A stretch of DNA of 64,000 bases from positions 62,001 through 126,000 of the forward strand of contig JAJFZO010000862.1 in NCBI GenBank assembly GCA_021397835.1, written 5' to 3'. Shown piece after piece: positions 26,485 through 38,679 of the stretch (its first letter is position 1; every line of letters begins with the position of its first letter). Both the position numbers and the translations under genes were made by a program. Origin of the DNA: Moringa oleifera. Taxonomy: Eukaryota; Streptophyta; Magnoliopsida; Brassicales; Moringaceae. The notes below the pieces were generated by a model. That model saw nothing but the letters and a program-made list of their open reading frames with translations, ran no database searches and was not told where the DNA came from.

Positions 26485-26740
26485 CCCTTCAGGGCCTGCG
26501 CGGAGCACTACGCATTCCTCGAAATCCTCCCCCCAACCATTTGGCTCTCGTGTAGCATGCATCATCGTTAGCTTCGCCGCCCCAAACCATCGAGCTTGTC
26601 TAGCCACTCCCAGCACATTATCCACGATTTATTCTCGCATTCGTTGCCACGTTTTTTCCCACCATGAGGCCTTGGCATAGGGGTGTCGAGGCTGGGCCCT
26701 TGTGGCTCAGCTCGTTTCTAACGGCCGACGACGTGTCGTC
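26485..26740 (+). repeat. Indel-rich satellite segment 8
   Basis: Clustered changes include CCACCCTTCAGGGCC, GCGCGGAGC, CATTCCTCG, CCTCCCCCCAACC, CCCCAAACCATCG and GGGCCCTTGTGG. A separate 5-bp loss at about 26,900 turns CCCACACCATCGAG into CCCATCGAG, using the repeated CCA. Confidence 0.7.
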
Positions 26741-27149
26741 GATCGGCGCTGCGCAATGAGTCCGCCTAGGCAAGCATGAGCGTCGAGATCTAACCCCACG
26801 TCTTCCGCCCTGAGGGCCTGCGACGAAGTACTCCGCATGCTCGAAATCCCCCCAACAATTTTGCCCTCATGTCGCATGCATCATCGTTAGCTTTGCCGCC
26901 CATCGAGCTTGTCTAGCCATATCCCAGCGCATTATCCCATGATTATTCTCGCTTCGTTGCCCGCATTTTTCCCACCAATGAGTCCTTGGCAATGGAGGTG
27001 CCGAGGCTGGCCGTTTGGCTCGCTCGTTTCTAACGGCCGACAATCGTGTCGTCGATCGCGCTGCGCAATGAGTCCGCCTAGGCAAGCATGAGCGTCGAGA
27101 TCCAACCCCACGTCTGCCACCCCGAGGGCCTGCGACGAAGCACTCCGCA

Positions 27150-27260
27150 TGCTCGAAAATCCCCCCAACAATTTGGCCTTCACGTTAGCATTGCATCATC
27201 GTGAGCTTCGCCGCCCACACCACGAGCTTGTCTAGCCATATCCCAACAACATTATCCCAC
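27150..27260 (+). repeat. Indel-rich satellite segment 9 (short)
   Basis: Single-base changes cluster here: CGAAAATCCCCCC, CACGTTAGCATTGCATC, CCACACCACGAGC and CCCAACAACATT. Flanking copies are regular. Confidence 0.6.
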
Positions 27261-29088
27261 GATAATTCTCGCTTCGTTGCCCACGTTTTACCCACCAATG
27301 AGGCCTTGGCAGTAGGGGTGCCGAGGCTGGCCGTCTGGCTCGCTCGTTTTTAACGGCCGACGATCGTGTCGTCGATCGCGCTGCATAATGAGTCCGCTTA
27401 GGCAAGCATGAGCATCGAGATCCAACCCCACGTCTACCGCCTCTAGGGCCTGCGAGGAAGCACTACGCATTCTCGAAATCCTCCCAACCATTTGGTTCTC
27501 GTGTAGCATGCATCATCGTTAGCTTCGCCGCCTACACCATCGAGCTTGTCTAGCCAAATCCTAGCACATTATCCCACGATTATTCTCGCTTCGCTGCCCA
27601 TGTTTTTCCCACCAATGAGGCCTTGGCAATAGGGGTGCCGAGGCTGGCCGTCTGGCGCGCTCGTTTTTAATGGCCGACGATCGTGTCGTCGATCGCACTG
27701 CATAATGAGTCCGCCTAGGCAAGCATGAGCGTCGAGATCCAACCCCACGTCTGCCGCCCCGAGTGCCTACGAGGAAGCGCTCCGCATGCTCGAAATCCCC
27801 CCAATAATTTGGCCCTCACGTAGCATGCATCATCGTGAGCTTCGCCGCCCACACCATCGAGCTTGTCTAGCCAAATCCCAACACATTATCCCACGATTAT
27901 TCTCACTTCGTTGCCCACGTTTTTCCCACCAATGAGGCCTTGGCAGTAGGGGTGCCGAGGCTGGCCGCCTGACTCGCTCGTTTTTAATGGCCGACGATCG
28001 TGTCGTCGATCGCGCTGCATAATGTGTCCGCCTAGGCAAGCATGAGCGTCGAGATCCAACCCCACGTCTGCCGCCCCGAGGACCTACGAGGAGGCGCTCC
28101 GCATGCTCGAAATCCCCCCAACAATTTGGCCCTCACGTAGCATGCATCATCGTGAGCTTCGCCGCCCACACCATCGAGCTTATCTAGCCATATCCCAACA
28201 CATTATCCCATAATTATTCTCGCTTCGTTGCCCACGTTTTTCCCACCAATGAGGCCTTGGCAGTAGGGGTGCCGAGGCTGGCCGTCTGGCTCGCTCGTTT
28301 TTAGCGGCCGACGATCGTGTCGTCGATCGCGCTGCATAATGAGTCCGCTTAGGCAAGCATGAGCATCGAGATCCAACCCCACGTCTGCCGCCTCAAGGGC
28401 CTGCGAGGAAGCCCTATGCATTCTCGAAATCCCCCCAACAATTTGGCTCTCGTGTAGCATGCATCATCGTTAGCTTCGCCGCCCACACCATCGAGCTTGT
28501 CTAGCCAAATCCCAGTACATTATCCCACGATTATTCTCGCTTCGTTGCCCACGTTTTTCCCACCAATGAGGCCTTGGCAATAGGGGTGCCGAGGCTGGCC
28601 GTCTGGTTCGCTCGTTTTTAACGGTCGACGATCGTGTCGTCGATCGTGCTGCGCAATGAGTCCGCCTAGGCAAGCATGAGCGTCGAGATCCAACCCCACG
28701 TCTGCCGCCCGAGGGCCTACGAGGAAGCACTCCGCATGCTCGAAATCCCCCCAACAATTTGGCCCTCACGTAGCATGCATCATCGTGAGCTTCGCCGCCC
28801 ACACCATCGAGCTTGTCTCGCCATATCCCAGCACATTATCCCACGATTATTCTCGCTTCGTTGCCCACGTTTTTTCCACCAATGAGGCCTTGGCAGTAGG
28901 GGTGCCGAGGCTGGCCATGTGGCTCGCTCGTTTCTAACGGCCGATGATCGTGTCGTCGATCGCGCTGCGTAATGAGTCCGCCTCGGCAAGCATGAGCGTC
29001 AAGATCCAACCCCACGTCGGCCGCCCCGAGGGCCTACGACAAAGCACTCCGCATGCTCGAAATCCCCCCAACAATTTGGCCCTCACGT

Positions 29089-29405
29089 AGCATGCATCAT
29101 CGTGAGCTTCGCCGCCCACACCATCGAGCTTGTCTAGCCATATCCCAACGCATTATCCCACGATTATTCTCGCTTCGTTGCCCACGTTTTTCCCACCAAT
29201 GAGGCCTTGGCAGTAGGGGTGCCGAGGCTGGCCGCCTGGCTCGCTCGTTTTTAACGGCCGACGATCGTGTCGTCGATCCCGCTGCATAATGAGTCTGCCT
29301 AGGCAAGCATGAGCGTCGAGATCCAACCCCACGTCTGCCGCCTCAAGGGCCTGCGAGGAAGCACTACGCATGCTGGAAATCCTCCTAACAATTTGGCCCT
29401 CAGGT
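29089..29405 (+). repeat. Reference type B monomer (exactly 317 bp) with motif map
   Basis: This copy spans one exact period, from AGCATGCAT at 29,089 to the same word at 29,406. It can serve as a ruler for the family. Overlapping GCATGC and ATGCAT palindromes lie at 29,090-29,097. A word resembling a CENP-B box lies at 29,173-29,189. AGGCCT is at 29,202-29,207. An inverted repeat CGACGA/TCGTCG with a 5-nt loop is at 29,259-29,275. CCTAGG is at 29,298-29,303, although most copies carry the longer palindrome GCCTAGGC. A C-rich tract with 5-6 consecutive C is normally found near the 3' end but is altered in this copy. The recurring palindromes mean several six-base restriction sites fall about once per monomer. 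Confidence 0.9.
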
Positions 29406-30299
29406 AGCATGCATCATCGTGGGCTTCGCAGCCCACACCATCGAGCTTGTCTAGCCAAATCCTGGCACATTATCCCAGGATTATTCTCGCTTCGTTTCCC
29501 ACGTTTTTCCCACCAATGAGGCCTTGGCAGTAGGGGTGCCGAGGCTAGCCGTGTGGCTCACTCGTTTCTAACGGTCCGACGATCGTGTCGTCGATCGCGC
29601 TGCATAATGAGTCAGCTTAGGCAAGCATGAGCATCGAGATCCAACCCCACGTCTGCCACCTCAAGGGCCTGCGAGGAAGCACTACGCATTCTCGAAATCC
29701 CCCCAACCATTTGGCTCTCGTGTAGCATGCATCATCGTGAGCTTCGCCGCCCACACCATCGAGCTTGTCTAGCCATATCCCAACACATTATCCCACGATT
29801 ATTCTCGCTTCGTTGCCCACGTTTTTCCCACCAATGAGGCCTTGGCAGTAGGGGTGCCGAGGCTGGCCGCCTGGCTCGCTCGTTTTTAACGGCCGACGAT
29901 CGTGTCGTCGATCCCGCTGCATAATGAGTCTGCCTAGGCAAGCATGAGCGTCGAGATCCAACCCCACGTCTGCCGCCCCGAAGGCCTACGAGGAAGCACT
30001 CCGCATGCTCGAAATCCCCCCAACAATTTGGCCCTCACGTAGCATGCATCATCGTGAGCTTCGCAGCCCACACCATCGAGCTTGTCTAGCCAAATCCTGG
30101 CACATTATCCCAGGATTATTCTCGCTTCGTTTCCCACGTTTTTCCCACCAATGAGGCCTTGGCAGTAGGGGTGCCGAGGCTGGCCGTCTGGCTCGCTCGT
30201 TTTTAACGGCCGACGATCGTGTCGTCGATCGCGCTGCGTAATGAGTCCGCCTCGGAAAGCATGAGCGTCAAGATCCAACCCCACGTCGGCCGCCCCGAG

Positions 30300-31431
30300 G
30301 GCCTATGACGAAGCACTCCGCATGCTCGAAATCCCCCCAACAATTTGGCCCTCACGTAGCATGCATCATCGTGAGCTTCGCCGCCCACACCATCGAGCTT
30401 GTCTCGCCATATCCCAGCACATTGTCCCACGATTATTCTCGCTTCGTTGCCCACGTTTTTCCCACCAATGAGGCCTTGGCAGTAGGGGTGCCGAGGCTGG
30501 TGGTCTGGCTCGCTCGTTTTTAACGGTCGACGATCGTGTCGTCGATCGCGCTGCGTAATGAGTCCGCCTAGGCAAGCATGAGCGTCAAGATCCAACCCCA
30601 CGTCTGTCGCCCCGAGGGCCTACGACGAAGCACTCCGCACGCTCGAAATCCCCCCGACAATTTGGCCCTCAGGTAGCATGCATCATCGTGAGCTTCGCCG
30701 CCCACACCATCGAGCTTGTCTAGCCATATCCCAGCACATTATCCCACGATTATTCTCACTTCGTTGCCCATGTTTTTCCCACCAATGAGGCCTTGGCAGT
30801 AGGGGTGCCGAGGCAGGCCGTCTGGCTCGCTCGTTTATAACGGCCGACGATCGTGTCGTCGATCGCGCTGCGCAATGAGTCCGCCTAGGCAAGCATGAGC
30901 GTCAGGATCCAACCCCACGTCTGCCGCCTCAAGGGCCTGCGAGGAAGCACTACGCATTCTCGAAATCCCCCCAACCATTTGGCTCTCGTGTAGCATGCAT
31001 CATCGTGAGCTTCGCCGCCCACACCATCGAGCTTGTCTAGCCATATCCCAGCACATTATCCCATGATTATTCTCGCTTCGTTTCCCACGTTTTTCCCACC
31101 AATGAGGCCTTGGCAGTAGGGGTGCCGAGGCTAGCCATGTGGCTCACTCGTTTCTAACGTCCGACGATCGTGTCGTCGATCGCGCTGCGCAATGAGTTCG
31201 CCTAGGTAAATAAGAGCGTCGAGATCCAACCCCACGTCTGCCACCCCGAGGGCCTATGACGAAGCACTCCGCATGCTCGAAATCCCCCCAGCAATTTGGC
31301 CCTCACGTAGCATGCATCATCGTGAGCTTCGCCGCCCACACCATCGAGCTTGTCTCGCCATATCCCAGCACATTATCCCATGATTATTCTCGCTTCGTTG
31401 CCCACGTTTTTCGCACCAATGAGGCCTTGGC
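30300..31431 (+). repeat. Three-monomer-step duplication (951 bp)
   Basis: The stretch 30,300-30,480 (GCCTATGACGAAGCACTCC through CTTGTCTCGCCATATCC to GGCAGTAGGGG) recurs at 31,251-31,431, exactly 951 bp later. CTTGTCTCGCC in place of CTTGTCTAGCC is shared here and by several monomers between 28,800 and 33,000, marking a local family. Confidence 0.65.
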
Positions 31432-31869
31432 AGTAGGGGTGCCCAGGCTAGCCGTGTGGCTCACTCATTTCTAACGGCCGACGATCGTGTCGTCGATCGC
31501 GCTGCATAATGAGTCCGCCTAGGCAAGCATGAGCGTCGAGATCCAACCCCACGTCTGCCGCCCCGAGGGCCTACGAGGAAGCGCTCCGCATGCTCGATAT
31601 CCCCCCAACAATTTAGCCCTCACGTAGCATGCATCATCGTGAGCTTCGCCGCCCACACCATCGAGCTTGTCTCGCCATATCCCAGCACATTGTCCCACGA
31701 TTATTCTCGCTTCGTTGCCCACGTTTTTCGCACCAATGAGGCCTTGGCAGTAGGGGTGCCGAGGCTAGCCGTGTGGCTCACTCATTTCTAACGGCCGACG
31801 ATCGTGTCCTCGATCGCGCTGCATAATGAGTCCGCCTAGGTAAGCATGAGCGTCGAGATCCTAGCCCAC

Positions 31870-32530
31870 GTCTGCCACCTCAAGGGCCTGCGAGGAAGCA
31901 CTACGCATGCTCAAAATCCCCCCAACGATTTGGCCCTCAGGTAGCATCCATCATCGTGAGCTTCGCAGCCCACACCATCGAGCTTGTCTGGCCAAATCCT
32001 GGCACATCATCCCATGATTATTCTCGCTTCGTTTCCCACGTCCTTCCCACCAATGAGGCCTTGGCAGTAGGGGTGCCGAGGCTGGTCGTGTGGCTCGCTC
32101 GTTTCTAACGACCGACGATCGTGCCGTCGATCGCGCTGCGCAATGAGTCTGCCTAGGCAAGCATGAGCGTTGAGATCCAACCCCACGTCTGCCACCCCGA
32201 GGGCCTACGACGAAGCAGTCCGCATGCTCGAAATCCCCCCAACAATTTGTCCCTCACGTAGCATGCATCATCGTGAGCTTCGCCGCCCACACCATCGAGC
32301 TTGTCTAGCCATATTCCAGCACATTATCCCACGATTATTCTCGCTCCGTTGCCCACGTTTTTCCCACCAATGAGGCCTTGGCAGTAGGGGTGCCGAGGCT
32401 GGCCGTCTGGCTCGCTCGTTTTTAACGGTCGACGATCGTGTCGTCGATCGCGCTGCATAATGAGTCCGCCTTGGCAAGCATGAGCGTCGAGATCCAACCC
32501 CACGTCTGCCGCCTCAAGGGCCTGCGAGGA
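31870..32530 (+). repeat. Five-monomer-step duplication in domain B, copy 1
   Basis: Two consecutive monomers match 33,454-34,114 at an offset of 1,584 bp. They share several states seen almost nowhere else: GTAGCATCCATCATCG, CTTGTCTGGCC, GGCACATCATCCC, CACGTCCTTCCC (32,041 and 33,625), GATCGTGCCGTCG, GAAGCAGTCCGC, AATTTGTCCC and GCTCCGTTGCCC. The near identity implies a recent event. Confidence 0.88.
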
Positions 32531-33453
32531 AGCACTACGCATGCTGGAAATCCTCCTAAAAATTTGGCCCTCAGGTAGCATGCATCATCGTGAGCTTCGC
32601 AGCCCACACCATCGAGCTTGTCTAGCCAAATCCTGGCACATTATCCCAGGATTATTCTCGCTTCGTTTCCCACGTTTTTCCCACCAATGAGGCCTTGGCA
32701 GTAGGGGTGCCGAGGCTAGCCATGTGGCTCACTCGTTTCTAACGTCCGACGATCGTGTCGTCGATCGCGCTGCGCAATGAGTTCGCCTAGGCAAATAAGA
32801 GCGTCGAGATCCAACCCCACGTCTGCCACCCCGAGGGCCTACGACGAAGCACTCCGCATGCTCGAAATCCCCCCAGCAATTTGGCCCTCACGTAGCATGC
32901 ATCATCGTGAGCTTCGCCGCCCACACCATCGAGCTTGTCTCGCCATATCCCAGCACATTATCCCATGATTATTCTCGCTTCATTGCCCATGTTTTTCGCA
33001 CCAATGAGGCCTTGGCAGTAGGGGTGCCGAGGCTAGCCGTGTGGCTCACTCATTTCTAACGGCCGACGATCGTGTCCTCGATCGCGCTGCATAATGAGTC
33101 CGCCTAGGCAAGCATGAGCGTCGAGATCCAACCCCACGTCTGCCACCTCAAGGGCCTACGAGGAAGCACTACGCATTCTCGAAATCCCCCTAACCTTTGG
33201 CCCTCATGTAGCATGCATCATCGTTAGCTTCGCCGCCCACACCATCGAGCTTGTCTAGCCAAATCCCAGCACATTATCCCATGATTATTCTCGCTTCGTT
33301 GCCCACGTTTTTCCCACCAATGAGGCCTTGGCAGTAGGGAGGTGCCGAGGCTGCCGTGTGGCTCACTCGTTTCTAGCGGCCGACGATCGTGTCGTCGATC
33401 GCGCTGCAAATGAGTCCGCCTAGGCAAGCATGAGCGTCGAGATCCAACCCCAC

Positions 33454-34114
33454 GTCTGCCACCTCAAGGGCCTGCGACGAAGCACTACGCATGCTCAAAA
33501 TCCCCCCAACGATTTGGCCCTCAGGTAGCATCCATCATCGTGAGCTTCGCAGCCCACACCATCGAGCTTGTCTGGCCAAATCCTGGCACATCATCCCATG
33601 ATTATTCTCGCTTCGTTTCCCACGTCCTTCCCACCAATGAGGCCTTGGCAGTAGGGGTGCCGAGGCTGGTCGTGTGGCTCGCTCGTTTCTAACGACCGAC
33701 GATCGTGCCGTCGATCGCGCTGCGCAATGAGTCTGCCTAGGCAAGCATGAGCGTTGAGATCCAACCCCACGTCTGCCACCCCGAGGGCCTACGACGAAGC
33801 AGTCCGCATGCTCGAAATCCCCCCAACAATTTGTCCCTCACGTAGCATGCATCATCGTGAGCTTCGCCGCCCACACCATCGAGCTTGTCTAGCCATATCC
33901 CAGCACATTATCCCACGATTATTCTCGCTCCGTTGCCCACGTTTTTCCCACCAATGAGGCCTTGGCAGTAGGGGTGCCGAGGCTGGCCGTCTGGCTCGCT
34001 CGTTTTTAACGGCCGACGATCGTGTCGTCGATCGCGCTGCATAATGAGTTCGCCTTGGCAAGCATGAGCGTCGAGATCCAACCCCACGTCTGCCGCCTCA
34101 AGGGCCTGCGAAGA
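33454..34114 (+). repeat. Five-monomer-step duplication in domain B, copy 2
   Basis: This is the partner of 31,870-32,530 at 1,584 bp. Differences are few, such as CATATCCCAGC for CATATTCCAGC, AACGGCCGACG for AACGGTCGACG and GAGTTCGCC for GAGTCCGCC. A small disturbed patch lies just upstream at 33,335-33,415 (GTAGGGAGGTGCCG, GGCTGCCGTG, CTGCAAATGAG). Confidence 0.87.
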
Positions 34115-34729
34115 TGCACTACGCATGCTCGAAATCCCCCCAACGATTTGGCCCTCAGGTAGCATGCATCATCGTGACCTTCACAGCCCACACCATCGAG
34201 ATTGTCTGGCAAAATCCCGGCACATTATCCCACGACTATTCTCGTTTCGTTGCCAACATTTTTCCCACCAATGAGGCCTTGTCAGTAGGGGTGCCGAAGC
34301 TGGCTGTGTGGCTCGCTCGTTTCTAACGGCCGACGATCGTGTCGTCGATCGCGCTGCGCAATGAGTCCGCCTAGGCAAGCATGAGCGTCGAGATCCAACC
34401 CCACGTCTGCCGCCCCGAGGGCCTACGACGAAGCACTCCGCATGCTCGAAATCCCCCAACAATTTGGCCCTCACGTAGCATGCATCATCGTGAGCTTCGC
34501 CGCCCACACCATCGAGCTTGTCTAGCCATATCCCAACACATTATCCCACGATAATTCTCGCTTCGTTGCCCACGTTTTACCCACCAATGAGGCCTTGGCA
34601 GTAGGGGTGCCGAGGCTGGCCGTCTGGCTCGCTCGTTTTTAATGGCCGACGATCGTATCGTCGCGCCCTGCGCAATGAGTCCGCCTAAGCAAGCATGAGC
34701 GTCGAGATCCAACCCCACGTCTGCCGCCC

Positions 34730-35510
34730 CGAGGGCCTACGACGAAGCACTTCGCATGCTCGAAATTCCCCCAACAATTTGGCCCTCACGTAGCATGCAT
34801 CATCGTGAGCTTCGCCGCCCACACCATCGAGCTTGTCTAGCCATATCCCAGCACATTATCCCACGATAATTCTCGCTTCGTTGCCCACGTTTTACCCACC
34901 AATGAGGCCTTGGCAGTAGGGGTGCCGAGGCTGGCCGTCTGACTCGCTCGTTTTTAACGGCCGACGATCGTGTCGTCGATCGCGCTGCATAATGAGTCCG
35001 CCTAGGCAAGCATGAGCGTCGAGATCTAACCCCACGTCTGCCGCCCCGAGGGCCTACGAGGAAGCGCTCCGCATGCTTGAAATCCCCCCAACAATTTGGC
35101 ACTCACGTAGCATGCATCATCGTGAGCTTCGCCGCCCACACCATCGAGCTTGTCTAGCCATATCCCAGCACATTATCCCACGATAATTCTCGCTTCGTTG
35201 CCCACGTTTTACCCACCAATGAGGGCTTGGCAGTAGGGGTGCCGAGGCTGGCCGTCTGGCTCGCTCGTTTTTAACGGCCGACGATCGTGTCGTCGATCGC
35301 GCTGCATAATGAGTCCGCCTAGGCAAGCATGAGCGTCGAGATCCAACCCCACGTCTGCCGCCCCGAGGGCCTACGAGGAAGCGCTCCGCATGCTTGAAAT
35401 CCCCCAACAATTTGGCACTCACGTAGCATGCATCATCGTGAGCTTCGCCACCCACACCATCGAGCTTGTCTAGCCATATCCCAACACATTATCCCACGAT
35501 TATTCTCGCT
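34730..35510 (+). repeat. 14-monomer-step duplication in domain B, second pair, copy 1
   Basis: About two and a half monomers match 39,200-39,985 at an offset of 4,470 bp (14 monomers plus about 32 bp). Much of that excess is explained by the aberrant insertion at 39,079-39,122. Shared private states are CGTCTGACTCGC, GAGATCTAACCCC, TTTGGCACTCACG, a C-tract shortened to five C (GAAATCCCCCAAC) and GCCACCCACACC. Confidence 0.85.
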
Positions 35511-38500
35511 TCGTTGCCCACGTTTTTCCCACCAATGAGGCCTTGGCAGTAGGGGTGCCGAGGCTGGTCGTCTGGCTCGCTCGTTTTTAACGGCCGACGA
35601 TCGTGTCGTCGATCGCGCTGCATAATGAGTCTGCTTAGGCAAGCATGAGCGTTGAGATCCAACCCCACGTCTGCCGCCTCAAGGGACTGCGAGGAAGCAC
35701 TACGCATTCTTGAAATCCCCCCAACCATTTGGCTCTCGTGTAGCATGCATCATCGTTAGCTTCGCCGCCTACACCATCGAGCTTGTCTAGCCAAATCCCA
35801 GCACATTATCCCACGATTATTCTCGCTTCGTTGCCCACGTTTTTTCCACCAATGAGGCCTTGGCAATAGGGGTGCCGAGGCTGGCCGTCTGGCTCACTCG
35901 TTTTTAATGGCCGACGATCGTGTCGTCGATCGTGCTGCATAATGAGTCCGCCTAGGCAAGCATGAGCATCGAGATCCAACCCCACGTCTGCCGCATCCAG
36001 GGCCTGCGAGGAAGCACTACGCATTCTTGAAATTCCCCCAAACATTTGGTTCTCGTGTAGCATGCATCATCGTTAGCTTCGTCGCCCACACCATCGAGCT
36101 TGTCTAGCCAAATCGCAGCAAATTATCCCACGATTATTCTCGTTTCGTTGCCAACATTTTTCCCACCAATGAGGCCTTGTCAGTAGGGGTGCCGAAGCTG
36201 GCTGTGTGGCTCGCTCGTTTCTAACGGCCGCCGATCGTGTCGTCGATCGCGCTGCGCAATGAGTCCGCCTAGGCAAGCATGAGCATCGAGATCCAACCCC
36301 ACGTCTGCCGCCCCGAGGGCCTACGACGAAGCACTTCGCATGCTCGAAATCCCCCCAATAATTTGGCCCTCACGTAGCATGCATCATCGTGAGCTTCACC
36401 GCCCACACCATCGAGCTTGTCTAGCCATATCCCAGCACATTATCCCACGATAATTCTCGCTTCGTTGCCCACGTTTTACCCACCAATGAGGCCTTGGCAG
36501 TAGGGGTGCCGAGGCTGGCCGTCTGGCTCGCTCGTTTTTAACGGCCGACGATCGTGTCGTCGATCGTGCTGCGCAATGAGTCCGCCTAGGCAAGCATGAG
36601 CGTCGAGATCCAACCCCAAGTCTGCCGCCCCGAGGGCCTACGACGAAGAACTCCGCATGCTCGAAATCCCCCCAACAATTTGGCCCTCACGTTGCATGCA
36701 TCATCGTGAGCTTCGCCGCCCACACCATCGAGCTTGTCTAGCCATATCCCAACACATTATCCCACGATTATTCTCGCTTCGTTGCCCACGTTTTACCCAT
36801 CAATGAGGCCTTGGCAGTAGGGGTGCCGAGGCTGGCCATCTGGCTCGCTCGTTTTTAACGGCCGACGATCGTGTCGTCGATCGCGCTGCATAATGAGTCC
36901 GCCTAGGCAAGCATGAGCGTCGAGATCCAACCCCACGTCTGCCTCCCTGACGGCCTACGACGAAGCACTCCGCATGCTCGAAATCCCCCCAACAATTTGG
37001 CCCTCACGTAGCATGCATCATCGTGAGCTTCGCCGCCCACACCATCGAGCTTGTATAGCCATATCCCAACACATTATCCCACGATTATTCTCGCTTCGTT
37101 GCCCACGTTTTTCCCACCAATGAGGCCTTAGCTGTAGTGGTGCCGAGGCTGGCCGTCTGGCTCGCTCGTTTTTAGTGGCCGACGATCGTGTCGTCGATTG
37201 TGCTGCATAATGAGTCTGCCTAGGCAAGCATGAGCATCGAGATCCAACCCCACGTCTGCCGCCTCAGGGGCCTGCGAGGAAGCACGATGCATTCTCGAAA
37301 TCACCCCAACCATTTGGCCCTCACGTAGCATGCATCATCGTGAGCGTCGCCGCCCACACCATCGAGCTTGTCTAGCCATATCCCAGCACATTATCCCACG
37401 ATTATTCTCGCTTCGTTTCCCACGTTTTTCCCACCAATGAGGCCATGGCAGTAGGGGTGCCAAGGCTGGCCGTCTGGCTCGCTCGCTTTTAACAGCCGAC
37501 GATCGTGTCGTCGATCGCGCTGCATAATGAGTCCGCCTAGGCAAGCATGAGCGTCGAGATCCAACCCCACGTCTGCCGCCCCGAGGGCCTACGAGGAAGC
37601 GCTCCGCATGCTCGATATCCCCCCAACAATTTAGCCCTCACGTAGCATGCATCATCGTGAGCTTCGCCGCCCACACCATCGAGCTTGTCTAGCCATATCC
37701 CAACACATTATCCCACGATTATTCTCGCTTCGTTGCCCACGTTTTTCCCACCAATGAGGCCTTGGCAGTAGGGTTGCCGAGGCTGGTCGTCTGGCTCGCT
37801 CGTTTTTAATGGCCGACGATCGTGTCGTCGATCGCGCTGCATAATGAGTCCGCCTAGGCAAGCATGAGCGTCGAGATCCAACCCCACATCTGCCGCCTCA
37901 AGGGCCTGCGAGGAAGCACTACGCATGCTCGAAATCCCCCTATCGATTTGGCCCTCAGGTAGCATGCATCATCGTGAGCTTCGCAGCCCACACCATCGAG
38001 CTTGTCTGGCCAAATCCCGGCACATTATCCCATGATTATTCTCGCTTCGTTGCCCACGTTTTTCCCACCAATGAGGCCTTAGCTGTAGGGGTGTCGAGGC
38101 TGGTCGTGTGGCTCGCTCGTTTCTAACGGTCGACCATCGTGTCGTCAATCGCGCTGCGCAATGAGTCCGCCTAGGCAAGCATGAGCGTCGAGATCCAACC
38201 CCACGTCTGTCGCCCCGAGGGCCTACGACGAAGCACTCCGCATGCTCGAAATCCCCCCAACAATTTGGCCCTCACGTAGCATGCATCATCGTGAGCTTCG
38301 CCGCCCACACCATCGAGCTTGTCTCGCCATATCCCAGCACATTATCCCACGATAATTCTCACTTCGTTGCCCACGTTTTTCCCACCAATGAGGCTTTGGC
38401 AGTAGGGGCGCCGAGGCTGGCCGTTTGACTCGCTCGTTTTTCACGGCCGACGATCGTGTAGTCGATCGCGCTGCGCATTGAGTCCGCCTAGGCAAGCATG

Positions 38501-38679
38501 AGTGTCGAGATCCAACCCCACGTCTGCCGCCTCAAGGGCTTGCGAGGAAGCACTACGCATGCTCGAAATCCCCCCAATGATTTGGCCCTCAAGTAGCATG
38601 CATCATCGTGAGCTTCGCGGCCCACACCATCGAGCTTGTCTAGCCATATCCCAGCACATTATCCCACGATAATTCTCGC

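Larger units (their letters stand above)
29100..32680 (+). repeat. Block with GCTTCGCAGCCC/CCTGGCACATTATCCCAGG variant
   Basis: A monomer with GCTTCGCAGCCC, AATCCTGGCACATTATC, CCCAGGATTATTC and CGTTTCCCACG occurs at about 29,461, 30,096 and 32,632, steps of 635 and 2,536 bp (two and eight monomers). The monomer preceding the first two is also shared (GATCCCGCTGCATAATGAGTCTGCC). CCTGG and CCAGG form a small inverted repeat around the CACATTAT core. Related copies lacking the second change lie near 31,960, 33,545 and 37,980. Confidence 0.78.

Noticed and set aside
28203..28460. Recurrent reverse open frame of about 85 codons
   Set aside because: It begins at the ATG formed by the GCATGC palindrome and is present wherever that part of the monomer is intact. 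There is no synonymous bias by eye, no recognisable domain and no promoter context. I see it as a by-product of the repeat.
29298..29303. Target-site duplication or transposon end based on the CCTAGG/GCCTAGGC palindromes
   Set aside because: The palindrome is part of every monomer and is not paired with terminal inverted repeats or a coding region.
30203..30601. Longest open frame noticed (about 132 codons, reverse strand)
   Set aside because: It reads across more than one monomer because a stop was lost by substitution. The protein is just translated satellite, unlike any family I know.
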